17,069 bases of DNA, from contig CAAEOU010000206.1 of assembly GCA_900757695.1 (NCBI GenBank), positions 1 to 17,069 on the forward strand. Reading direction: 5' to 3'. This document shows positions 6,809 through 13,933 of the stretch, piece by piece. A program made the translations under genes and the position numbers. Origin of the DNA: an uncultured Oscillospiraceae bacterium. Lineage in GTDB: Bacteria; Bacillota_A; Clostridia; Oscillospirales; Oscillospiraceae. How positions within the stretch are numbered: position 1 is the stretch's first letter; every line of letters begins with the position of its first letter. The notes under the pieces are model-generated. The model had not been told where the DNA came from. It ran no database searches and saw only the letters and a program-made list of their open reading frames with translations.

Positions 6809-8306
6809 ATTCTTCGATACCGGCTGTTTCCAGCAGCTTCTGTGCCTCCGGCTCCTCCAGCTGCTGAACATCCCGGAGCTTCCGGTTGATGGCCCGGGTC
6901 CGGGTGCCCATGAGGGTATCCAGGTCCTTGCTGGTCTGCTGTAGATGCCCCTGCATCTTCTGCATGACATCCTCAAATTTGGTAAACTCCGTTTTGACTG
7001 CGCCAAGCACCTGCCAGACCTCGCTGCTGCGCTTCTGAATCGCCAGCGTGCGGAAGCCCATTTGCAGGGAGTTCAGCAGCGCCGCCATGGTGCTGGGGCC
7101 TGCAACATTGATGCTGTACTCCTTCTGGAGCACCTCGATCATGCCCATGTTCACCACCTCGGCATACAGCCCCTCAAAGGGCAAAAACAGGATGCCGAAG
7201 GTCGTGGTATAGGGCGGCTCCACATACTTATCCCGAATATCCTTGGCGCTCTTTTTCAGTACGGTTTCCAGGGCCTTTCTGGCCTCTGCCACCGCCTGGG
7301 GATTGCCCGAGGCCGCCGCCTCCTGCAAATGCATGTAGGTATCCCCGGGGAACTTGGAGTCAATGGGCAGGTACACCCTTCCGCCGTCACTGCCCGGCAG
7401 CTTCACCGCAAACTCCACCCGCTCCCGGGACTCCGGGATGGTGGCAACGTTGGTATCATACTGCTCCGGTGAGAGGATCTCCTCCAATATCGCCCCCAGC
7501 TGGATCTCTCCCAGAATGCCCCGGGTCTTTACCCCGGAGAGCACCTGCTTCAGGCCGCCCACATCCGATGCCAGATGCTGCATCTCTCCAAGTCCCTTAT
7601 AGACCTGCTCCAGCTGCTGGGAAACGGTCTGAAAGGACTCGGTGATCTTCTTTTGCAGCGTATCCTGAAGCTTCTCGTCCACGGTGCCGCGGATCTCGTC
7701 CAGCTTTTTCGCATTTTCCTGCCGCATTTCCAGCATGGAGGAAACCATGCTCTGCCGCATGGCCTCCAGCTTCTGCTCACTCATCTGATCCAGATGGGAA
7801 AGCCGCTGCTCCATGGTCTGCATCTGCTTTTCCATGGAGGTATGCATGGCCTCCTGTCGAGCCATCACATGGCGGTCAATGCTGTCGAGCTTTTCGTTTT
7901 GGGTCTGTGCCGCCGTTGTCTGGGACTGGTTCATGGTGGTGCGCATGCCGTCCAGCCCATTTTTCAGCTCCTGACTCATGGCCCGGATATGCTCGCCGAT
8001 GCTGCTGGACATGGTGCCCATGCCGGCACTGATGCCCTGCCCCATGGTGCCTACTGCACTGACCACCGCCTGCTGGGTCTGGCTGGATGCCTCCTGATTT
8101 TGCTGGCGCATCTGCTGAGAAAGCTGCAAAAGCGTATGCTGTGCTTCCTCCTCCATCTGCTGCCGGAGCCCCGATACGCTCTGCCGCAGCTCCTCCACCT
8201 GCTGCTCCATTACTTCCCCTCTGCGCTGCTGGGCAGACTGCCGCAGCAGCAGGATCACCGCCATGGCCGCCACTGCCGTCAGCAAAAGGATCATAACAAT
8301 TTCCAT
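6807..8306 (-). CDS. rmuC: RmuC-type DNA recombination protein
   Basis: A 499-residue protein. An N-terminal hydrophobic helix (about 2-21) may tether it to the membrane. A long Gln/Met/Glu-rich coiled coil follows (about 25-235). The conserved RmuC domain (about 240-470) contains GILGEIQLGAILEEIL, PIDSKFPGDTYMHL, FLPFEGLYAEVVN and MAALLNSLQMGFRTLAIQKR. RmuC limits recombination between short inverted repeats in E. coli; the core is related to restriction-endonuclease-like folds. It starts 18 bp downstream of ymdB, so the two are probably one operon. AGGGGGA precedes the ATG. Confidence 0.93.
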   Translation of the reverse strand: MEIVMILLLTAVAAMAVILLLRQSAQQRRGEVMEQQVEELRQSVSGLRQQMEEEAQHTLLQLSQQMRQQNQEASSQTQQAVVSAVGTMGQGISAGMGTMSSSIGEHIRAMSQELKNGLDGMRTTMNQSQTTAAQTQNEKLDSIDRHVMARQEAMHTSMEKQMQTMEQRLSHLDQMSEQKLEAMRQSMVSSMLEMRQENAKKLDEIRGTVDEKLQDTLQKKITESFQTVSQQLEQVYKGLGEMQHLASDVGGLKQVLSGVKTRGILGEIQLGAILEEILSPEQYDTNVATIPESRERVEFAVKLPGSDGGRVYLPIDSKFPGDTYMHLQEAAASGNPQAVAEARKALETVLKKSAKDIRDKYVEPPYTTTFGILFLPFEGLYAEVVNMGMIEVLQKEYSINVAGPSTMAALLNSLQMGFRTLAIQKRSSEVWQVLGAVKTEFTKFEDVMQKMQGHLQQTSKDLDTLMGTRTRAINRKLRDVQQLEEPEAQKLLETAGIEE

Positions 8307-8324
8307 TGGCCTATCCCCCTGTTC

Positions 8325-9098
8325 TTATACGGTAAATCGCTCTGCACCGGTGCACCGGCCGGTTTCCGTGTCCACCGTAAACACGGCGCCGGAGAGGCTG
8401 CATGCGCCGTCCGCCGCCTGATAGCGGCTGTAAAGCCCGCCCCGGAACTTTTCAATGGACAGCTCCGGCCGGATGCCGATCACCGACTGACTGGGCCCTG
8501 TCATGCCGAGATCCGTAATATATCCGGTTCCCTGGGGCAGGATCTGCACGTCTGCCGTGGGCACATGGGTATGGGTGCCCCACACCGCCGTCACCTTTCC
8601 GTCCAGCATATAGCCCATGGCCAGCTTCTCCGAGGTGGCCTCCGCATGAAAGTCCACCAGAATGATTTTTGCCTCTTCCATCTGCGGCAGGATCTTGTCG
8701 ATCTGCAAAAACGGATTGTCCGGGCCATAGTCCATATTCACCCGGCCAATGAGATTCACCACGCCGATGGGGCCAAATTTGGAATCAAAGATCCCCCAGC
8801 CCCGGCCCGGATTCTGCGGGGCATAGTTGGCGGGCCGCAGGATATATGGAATGTCATCCAGATAGTTGAGGATCGATCGTTGCCGGAACGCATGATTGCC
8901 CAGGGTGATCACGTCCGCCCCGGCGTCCAGCATATCCTCTGCCTGCTGGGGCGTCAATCCCACATTGGATGCGTTTTCTCCGTTGACCACCGTAAAATCC
9001 GCCTGATATTTTTTCCGGAGCATGGGCAGCTTTTTTCTCAGGTACGCCAGTCCCTGAGGGGCCACCACATCGCCCACCGCAAGAATATTTGCCTGCAT
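8325..9098 (-). CDS. ymdB: YmdB-type metallophosphodiesterase (TIGR00282 family)
   Basis: A 257-residue calcineurin-like phosphoesterase. Metal-site residues are visible: Asp10 (AVGD), Glu41-Asn42 (NGEN), Asn68-His69 (LGNH), His151 (VDFHAEATSEK) and His176/His178 (GTHTHVPTAD). They line up with the set known from B. subtilis YmdB, which hydrolyses cyclic nucleotides and affects biofilm and motility decisions. The frame opens at a GTG (9107), but ATG 9098 is preferred because AAAGGTG lies at correct spacing before it and itself contains that GTG. In Firmicutes ymdB normally follows rny; here they are about 7.8 kb apart. Confidence 0.93.
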   Translation of the reverse strand: MQANILAVGDVVAPQGLAYLRKKLPMLRKKYQADFTVVNGENASNVGLTPQQAEDMLDAGADVITLGNHAFRQRSILNYLDDIPYILRPANYAPQNPGRGWGIFDSKFGPIGVVNLIGRVNMDYGPDNPFLQIDKILPQMEEAKIILVDFHAEATSEKLAMGYMLDGKVTAVWGTHTHVPTADVQILPQGTGYITDLGMTGPSQSVIGIRPELSIEKFRGGLYSRYQAADGACSLSGAVFTVDTETGRCTGAERFTV

Positions 9099-9139
9099 AT
9101 ATTTCACCTTTTCTACTGTAATTCCAGCATTTTTCTTTT

Positions 9140-9168
9140 ATTATACCGTTTCTGCGTTCTCATTACAA
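9140..9168 (-). promoter_or_regulatory. Promoter of ymdB-rmuC
   Basis: On the minus strand, TTGTAA (9163-9168), a 17-bp spacer, and a perfect TATAAT (9140-9145). The start of transcription would be near 9133, giving a leader of about 35 nt. This gives ymdB independence from rny. Confidence 0.78.
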
Positions 9169-9352
9169 GTGAGAATCCCGGCGGGGATCTCTTTCCCGCC
9201 ACGGCGTACTATCTATAGGCAGGCTCCAGATACAGCGCCGGAATTTCCGCTTTTCCGACAGATTCGGCACATGATCCTATCCTTCGGGCGGACACGCCGG
9301 CGGATGGCAAAGAAGCACAAGAGTAAACTTCTGAGCATAATCCCCACATCAT
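9169..9352. other. Unassigned intergenic stretch at the island edge
   Basis: About 180 bp between the ymdB promoter and the rhaD terminator. It holds a GC hairpin (GGCGGG 9180-9185 with CCCGCC 9195-9200) lacking a T-run. An open frame of 61 codons runs at 9169-9354 on the plus strand, without a ribosome binding site or recognisable protein features. I see no gene, tRNA or clear attachment site. Confidence 0.4.
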
Positions 9353-9383
9353 AAAACCACGATGCAAACGCACCGTGGTTTTT
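9353..9383 (-). terminator. Terminator of rhaBAD (possibly bidirectional)
   Basis: AAAACCACG (9353-9361) pairs with CGTGGTTTT (9374-9382); an inner TGC/GCA step and a 4-nt loop extend the stem. On the minus strand it ends in TTTT directly after the rhaD stop; on the plus strand it ends in TTTTT. Confidence 0.75.
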
Positions 9384-9386
9384 CGT

Positions 9387-10202
9387 TTACGATCTCAGAT
9401 ACCCGGGACGCAGAGTCACATGGAAGTGCTCTGCAATCTGCCGCATCTGTTCGTCGGTAATGGTCTGCTTCCACGGCAGATGGGCTATTTTCATATAGAC
9501 TTCTGCCGCCTTCTCCGCCGTTTCAATGAGGCCAAACGCCTCGTCCAGATCTCTGCCTGCCCCATAGAGTCCATGCTGGGCCCACACCACCAATCTGGCC
9601 GTCTTCATTTTCTCTGCCGTGGCCTGTCCGATCTCATTGGTCCCGCAGAGCATCCACGGAAGTACATTGACCCCCTCCGGGAACACCACCACGCACTCGG
9701 TGCACATCTGCCATAGCGTCCTCGTAAATGCGGCCTCATCGAGATCGTGCACAAAGGTCATGGCCAGCAGATTGGTGGGGTGGCAGTGCATCACCACACG
9801 GCTCTGTGGATCCACCTGCAGCCGCACCCCATGGCTCATCATATGCGCCGGAAGCTCTGAGGTAAACGATCCGCCGTCTGTGTACCCCCACAGCAGCTGC
9901 GCCGTCTGTCCGCCCTCTGCCAGCCGGATCAGTCCCAGGTTGCAGGCCGGATCATAGGGAACGTTTTTGAAATATTTTCCCGTTCCCGTCACCAGAAAAT
10001 ACATGCCCTCCAGCCTCGGCTCCGAAAAGCCCGTTGGAATTTCCCGGATCACCTGACGAAGATCCAGATAATCCTCCACCTGATCTTCCTCCAGCCGCAG
10101 GCTGATATTGCCGCCGTTGCGCTCATCCCAGCCATGGCGATACATATTGTCCGCCGTGCGGATCATTTCCACCATCCATGGCGCCGTCAATATATCCTTC
10201 AT
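9387..10202 (-). CDS. rhaD: Rhamnulose-1-phosphate aldolase
   Basis: A 271-residue class II aldolase that splits L-rhamnulose-1-phosphate into DHAP and L-lactaldehyde. The N-terminal GWDERNGGNIS motif is diagnostic of RhaD. Zinc ligands are His139 and His141 (MHCHPTNLLAMTF) and His210 (VWAQHGLYGAG), with Glu116 (TSELPAHMM) in the position of the catalytic glutamate. The length fits the family. It is the last gene of rhaB-rhaA-rhaD and starts 7 bp after the rhaA stop; its ribosome binding site (GGGGTTGAGC) is weak, suggesting coupled translation. Confidence 0.96.
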   Translation of the reverse strand: MKDILTAPWMVEMIRTADNMYRHGWDERNGGNISLRLEEDQVEDYLDLRQVIREIPTGFSEPRLEGMYFLVTGTGKYFKNVPYDPACNLGLIRLAEGGQTAQLLWGYTDGGSFTSELPAHMMSHGVRLQVDPQSRVVMHCHPTNLLAMTFVHDLDEAAFTRTLWQMCTECVVVFPEGVNVLPWMLCGTNEIGQATAEKMKTARLVVWAQHGLYGAGRDLDEAFGLIETAEKAAEVYMKIAHLPWKQTITDEQMRQIAEHFHVTLRPGYLRS

Positions 10203-10209
10203 ATTCTGC

Positions 10210-11469
10210 TCAACCCCGCTTTCTCAGTACCGTTGCTTCATAGTCCTCCACCTGCTGCATCCATGCGCCGTCCTCCGGCACGCCGCACCGGTGGCAGTAT
10301 TCCCGCCACACCTCTCCAAAGGGCATGGTTTTCAGCTCCTCCTGCTGTACCAGCAGCCGGGTAAACTGCCCCTGATCCTGTAATGCCCTGAATTCCTCAT
10401 GGGGCGTCAGCAGTGCCAGCAGCAACGCCTTCTGCACATTGCGGAACCCGGCCGTCCATGCAGCGATCCGGTTGATGGAAGCATCGAAGTAGTCCAGTGC
10501 GATGTTGACCCGGCCATTCAGGCCGCCGCAGCGCACGATCTCCTTGCAGATTTCCTTCGTCTCATCATCCAGCAGCACCACATGGTCAGAATCCCAGCGG
10601 ACGCCTCTGGTGATATGCAGTGCGATCTCCGGGAAGAAGGTCAGCAGCGCCGGGATCTTATCGCTGACCAGCTCTGTTGGGTGATAGTGGCCGTTATCCA
10701 TCAGCGGAATGCACCGATCCTTATGCTCCGCTGCATAGAGCAGCGCAAATTCCCCGGAGCCTGCGGTATACGCCTCTACACCGATGCCAAAGACCTTGGA
10801 TTCCACACAGGGCTTTACCTGAGAGAAATTATAAGGCTCTGACAGGATTTCGTCAATAGCCTCCCGGTAGCGCTGTCTTGGCCCCATCCGGTCAGCCGGA
10901 ATATCCTTAAAGCCGTCTCCGATCCAGATGTTCATGGTGCAGCTCTGCCCCAGCTCCTCCGCCAGATAGGATGCAATGCGAATACACGCCTTGCCGTGAT
11001 CGATCCAGAACCGCCGTGTCTCCGGATCCGGCGAGGTAAGGGTCAGCGGGTCGCACTTGGGATGACCAAAAAATGTGGGATTAAAGTCGGCGCCCAGTCC
11101 CCTTTCCCTGCAGAACTCCACCCACTGTTCAAAGTGCTTAGGCTCCAGCTTGTCCCGGTCTACCCAGCCGCCATTTTCCGGTGTGAAGATTGCATAGGAC
11201 GCATGGAGATTGATCTTCTTTTGGCCGGGGCAGAGCTTCAGCACCTCATCTATATCCGCCATAAGCTCTTCCGGCGTTCTGGCACGTCCCGGATAATTTC
11301 CCGTGGTCTGAATGCCGCCGGAAAGACTGGCATTTTCCTGATCGAAGCCCTTTACATCGTCGCCCTGCCAGCAGTGCAGGGAGATGGGCACCTGCTGCAA
11401 GGCCGCAATGGCCCTGTCCGTGTCCACTCCGATGGCCCTGTAGGCCGCTTTTGCCTCCTGATAGCTCAT
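10210..11469 (-). CDS. rhaA: L-rhamnose isomerase
   Basis: A 419-residue enzyme converting L-rhamnose to L-rhamnulose. Typical RhaA stretches: VPISLHCWQGDDVKGFD near the start, NLHASYAIF, ADFNPTFFGHPK, and SCTMNIWIGDGFKDIPADR. Residues of metal-binding type are in PLMDNGHYHPTE (Asp258), LHITRGVRWDSDH (His285, Asp293, Asp295) and NIALDYFDASINR (Asp326). The length is normal. Its ATG overlaps the rhaB stop by 4 bp (ATGA), and its ribosome binding site GGAGGG lies inside the rhaB coding end. Confidence 0.97.
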   Translation of the reverse strand: MSYQEAKAAYRAIGVDTDRAIAALQQVPISLHCWQGDDVKGFDQENASLSGGIQTTGNYPGRARTPEELMADIDEVLKLCPGQKKINLHASYAIFTPENGGWVDRDKLEPKHFEQWVEFCRERGLGADFNPTFFGHPKCDPLTLTSPDPETRRFWIDHGKACIRIASYLAEELGQSCTMNIWIGDGFKDIPADRMGPRQRYREAIDEILSEPYNFSQVKPCVESKVFGIGVEAYTAGSGEFALLYAAEHKDRCIPLMDNGHYHPTELVSDKIPALLTFFPEIALHITRGVRWDSDHVVLLDDETKEICKEIVRCGGLNGRVNIALDYFDASINRIAAWTAGFRNVQKALLLALLTPHEEFRALQDQGQFTRLLVQQEELKTMPFGEVWREYCHRCGVPEDGAWMQQVEDYEATVLRKRG

Positions 11470-12737
11470 TGTGATCCCTCCATTTGAATGTTCAAGTTGC
11501 CCATGGCCGTTGCCTCAATGGGCAGTGCGATAACCTGCTTTCCGGTGGCCTGCCGGGTCAGTTCGTTGAGATACGCATTTTTGGCCCCGCCGCCTACAAT
11601 ATAGATCCGATCCCATGTTCTCCCCGTTACGGATTCCAGCTCCCGTACCGCCGTACCATAGCCCGCAGCAAGGGAGTGATGGACACCGGCAAGCAGTGCT
11701 TCCCGGGATATTTCCTTCTCTCCCAGCAGCTGCATGATGGCACTCTGCATATTGGGCGGCGCTACCAGCTCCGGTGCATTTACATCAAACAGGCGCTTTT
11801 CCCCATTTTCCCGGGCCATTTCCGCCATCGCTTCATAGGAGAGGCCCATCTCCTTTTGCAGATTCTGTAGGAGCCACATCCCCATAATGTTCTTCAGGAA
11901 CCGGATATAGCCCACGCCGCCCTCATTGGTGAAATTCGCCTTCCGTGCCGCATCCGTCAGCACCGGCTCCGGAAGCTTTGCCCCCAGCAGCGACCATGTC
12001 CCGCTGCTCAGGAAGATGCCATCCTGCTCCATGGGGATTCCCTCCACGGCGGAAGCCGTGTCGTGGCTGGCACAGAGCATCACCGGGATCCCGTCATATT
12101 CTCCGAGAACGGTTCCGGGCATGCTCAGAGGGCCGAACAGGTGCTCCGGCAATTCCAGCCGCCTAAGGATCTCCCGATCATATTCCCTGCTTTTGGCGTT
12201 CACCAGTCCGGTGGTGGTGGCATTGGTATATTCCTTAGCCATCACGCCGGTCATCCGCCAGCTGAGATATTCCGGCAGCATCAGGAATGCCTCCACACCA
12301 TCCAGCCGCCCCTCCACCTCATCGGCATAGAGCTGATAGATGGTATTGAAGGGCTGGAATTGGATACCTGTTCGGCTGTACAGCTCCGGGAAGGGCATTC
12401 TTTCCTGTATGCCCCGGCATGCAGCCTCTGTCCGGTGATCCCGGTAGGCATAGCACGGACCAACCGGCTTTCCATCTCGAATGCACACATAGTCCACGCC
12501 CCATGTGTCAATGGCAAGGCTGGAAATTTCCTCAAACGAATCCTTCGCCTGCTGAATCCCCTTTTTGACCTCCTGTTCCAGCCGCTCCAGATTCCACACA
12601 AGGTGTCCATTTTTCCGCCTCATGGCGTTGGGAAACCGGTAGACCTCTCTGGTGTGCATGCCCTGTGCATCCCTCCAGCCCACAATATGCCGGCCGGAAG
12701 ATGCGCCAATGTCTATGGCAAGATGATATTTCATCAT
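11466..12737 (-). CDS. rhaB: Rhamnulokinase, FGGY family, short C-terminus
   Basis: A 423-residue sugar kinase phosphorylating L-rhamnulose. The ATP-binding motif DIGASSGR (9-16), SLAIDTWGVDYV, YRDHRTEA, CASHDTASAV, FLSSGTWSLLG, and IYIVGGGAKN with the ending EATAMGN mark RhaB. The protein stops 11 residues after that last motif (EATAMGNLNIQMEGSQ), while rhamnulokinases usually continue for roughly 40-60 more residues; E. coli RhaB is 489. The stop overlaps the rhaA start, so no reading-frame error in the downstream sequence can restore the end. Two adjacent ATGs (12737 and 12734) are possible starts; GGGAAGGGGGAGC precedes them. Confidence 0.93.
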   Translation of the reverse strand: MMKYHLAIDIGASSGRHIVGWRDAQGMHTREVYRFPNAMRRKNGHLVWNLERLEQEVKKGIQQAKDSFEEISSLAIDTWGVDYVCIRDGKPVGPCYAYRDHRTEAACRGIQERMPFPELYSRTGIQFQPFNTIYQLYADEVEGRLDGVEAFLMLPEYLSWRMTGVMAKEYTNATTTGLVNAKSREYDREILRRLELPEHLFGPLSMPGTVLGEYDGIPVMLCASHDTASAVEGIPMEQDGIFLSSGTWSLLGAKLPEPVLTDAARKANFTNEGGVGYIRFLKNIMGMWLLQNLQKEMGLSYEAMAEMARENGEKRLFDVNAPELVAPPNMQSAIMQLLGEKEISREALLAGVHHSLAAGYGTAVRELESVTGRTWDRIYIVGGGAKNAYLNELTRQATGKQVIALPIEATAMGNLNIQMEGSQ

Positions 12738-12766
12738 GCTCCCCCTTCCCTCGCAGTCATAGACCT

Positions 12767-12794
12767 ATTGTACCAGTCTCTTCCTTCAAAGCAA
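12767..12794 (-). promoter_or_regulatory. Activator-dependent promoter of rhaBAD
   Basis: On the minus strand, -10 TACAAT (12767-12772) and a poor -35 TTGCTT (12789-12794), spacer 16 bp. The weak -35 next to the proposed operator fits a promoter needing an AraC-type activator. The heptamer CTTCAAA occurs twice in direct orientation 20 bp apart (12784-12790 and 12804-12810). Confidence 0.65.
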
Positions 12795-12795
12795 T

Positions 12796-12830
12796 GACCA
12801 TATCTTCAAAAACTATGTCCGATTTTTCCG
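12796..12830 (-). promoter_or_regulatory. Candidate operator of the AraC-type regulator at rhaBAD
   Basis: Read on the minus strand it begins CGGAAAAATCGGACA (12830 to 12816), identical to the site at 13838-13852. Two half-sites of form GAA-N5-GG(A/T) start 21 bp apart, two helical turns, as for AraC-family direct repeats. The distal one is in the 15-mer and the proximal one is GAAGATATGGT, which ends two bases before the -35 box of rhaB. This matches the class II activator position known for E. coli RhaS. Confidence 0.6.
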
Positions 12831-12838
12831 GCTCTTCC

Positions 12839-12866
12839 TTGACATTTTTCCGTGCCGTCGTATGAT
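12839..12866 (+). promoter_or_regulatory. Promoter of the AraC-type regulator gene
   Basis: TTGACA (12839-12844), a 16-bp spacer, and TATGAT (12861-12866). A start near 12873 leaves a leader of only about a dozen bases. The spacer contains ATTTTTCCG (12844-12852), a repeat of the sequence in the operator 22 bp away, suggesting autoregulation. Confidence 0.7.
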
Positions 12867-12885
12867 AGAGCATGAGGTGATTCGG

Positions 12886-13896
12886 ATGCGTCAGGAATAT
12901 ATTACAAGGCTTTCACAGATCACACCGGAGGAACGGCACATTCTACAGGGTGGCGGCATTGACATGGGCCGCTATAACCGCAGCGGCGCTGCCGTGATGG
13001 ATCCGGCCATTCTGATGCCCGATGGTCAGCTCTTCGGCATCCGCCCCCACACCCGCTTTACCGCCTTCCCGCCCCACACCCACAATTATGTGGAAATGGT
13101 CTATCAGGTCAGCGGACATTCCACCCACCATATGGCCTCCGGCGCCACGGTCGCACTGCGTGCCGGACACCTTCTGCTGCTGGGGCGCGGCAGCACCCAC
13201 TCCATAGACCGCTGCGGCAGAGAGGATCTGGCCGTAAACTTCATTCTGATCCCCCGATTTTTCGACAATGCCGCCATCAGCATGGCAAAGAACAATGCCC
13301 TCTCCGCCTTTTTAACCGGAAATCTGCAAAAAGAGCCAAACGATCACAGTTATCTGCTCTTTGATGTCAGCGGCACCCCAACGGCGGAAAATCTGCTGGA
13401 AAATCTGGTCGCTCTGGCGCTGGACAATGGAAGTCCACGGCTTCAGCAGCTGACCCTTGAGCTGCTGCTATGGCATCTTTCCCAGATGTCCCGGCAGCTG
13501 GTGATCCATTCCCAGAAGGATCGGGAGCAGGCTATGGTCATGGATGTACTCAGTCAGCTGGAGCGGGACCGCACCTGTACCCTCGCTGAAATTTCAAGGA
13601 AGTATGGCGTCAGCGACTCCTGCCTCAGCCGGATCATCCACCGCCAGACCGGCTGCACCTTTACGCAGCTGCTGCATTCGGCACGCTTTACCCGTGCCGC
13701 CGCTCTGCTGCGTGATACGTCTCTTTCTGTCACAGACATTGCCGCCGCAGTGGGCTACGACAATACATCCTTCTTCTACCGCCAGTTTACACGGCGCTAT
13801 GGCTGTACGCCAAAGGAGTACCGGCTGCATGCGCAGTCGGAAAAATCGGACACATCCCCCGAAACTCCGGTTGTAGACCCGGCCACCTCCCACTGA
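12886..13896 (+). CDS. AraC-family transcriptional regulator, probable rhamnose activator
   Basis: A 336-residue protein. An N-terminal cupin-like sugar-binding domain (about 45-130, FPPHTHNYVEMVYQVSGHSTH) is followed by a C-terminal double helix-turn-helix (about 215-313). That region has LAEISRKYGVSDSCLSRIIH and SVTDIAAAVGYDNTSFFYRQ, ending GCTPKEYR. The frame opens at ATG 12862, but that ATG is inside the -10 box; the start is ATG 12886, with GAGGTG 7 bases upstream. It is divergent from rhaBAD and lies upstream of the rhamnosidase, so it probably senses rhamnose and activates both. The last 22 residues past the HTH look unstructured, and their codons carry a second operator. Confidence 0.9.
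   Translation: MRQEYITRLSQITPEERHILQGGGIDMGRYNRSGAAVMDPAILMPDGQLFGIRPHTRFTAFPPHTHNYVEMVYQVSGHSTHHMASGATVALRAGHLLLLGRGSTHSIDRCGREDLAVNFILIPRFFDNAAISMAKNNALSAFLTGNLQKEPNDHSYLLFDVSGTPTAENLLENLVALALDNGSPRLQQLTLELLLWHLSQMSRQLVIHSQKDREQAMVMDVLSQLERDRTCTLAEISRKYGVSDSCLSRIIHRQTGCTFTQLLHSARFTRAAALLRDTSLSVTDIAAAVGYDNTSFFYRQFTRRYGCTPKEYRLHAQSEKSDTSPETPVVDPATSH
13838..13872 (+). promoter_or_regulatory. Second candidate operator, inside the regulator's coding end
   Basis: CGGAAAAATCGGACA (13838-13852) is an exact copy of the rhaBAD site, in the same orientation relative to its target. The proximal half-site GAAACTCCGGT starts 21 bp after the distal one, and the -35 box begins at the same offset (base 37 of the element) as at rhaB. 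It lies in the codons for SEKSDTSPETPVV of the regulator. Confidence 0.6.
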
Positions 13897-13902
13897 TACA
13901 CT
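13874..13902 (+). promoter_or_regulatory. Activator-dependent promoter of the rhamnosidase gene
   Basis: TAGACC (13874-13879), a 17-bp spacer, and TACACT (13897-13902). The -10 begins right after the regulator stop codon (13894-13896). The promoter is poor by itself and aligns box for box with that of rhaB when the shared element is superimposed, so it probably needs the activator. Confidence 0.55.
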
Positions 13903-13933
13903 ATATCCACGCAATAAAAAGGAGGATATCACC

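Noticed and set aside
7575..9218. 547-codon plus-strand frame
   Set aside because: It runs antisense across rmuC, the gap and ymdB, all clearly coding on the other strand; the product is Leu/His-rich without domains.
9244..9257. Sequence resembling the AraC-type operator (minus strand CGGAAAAGCGGAAA)
   Set aside because: Only partial similarity, no second half-site at 21 bp, and no rhamnose gene promoter next to it.
9169..9354. 61-codon plus-strand frame in the island-edge gap
   Set aside because: There is no ribosome binding site, it overlaps the rhaD terminator, and its Arg-rich composition matches no protein pattern I know.
12862..12885. Upstream ATG for the AraC-type regulator
   Set aside because: It lies in the -10 box, upstream of the predicted transcription start; ATG 12886 has GAGGTG at good spacing.
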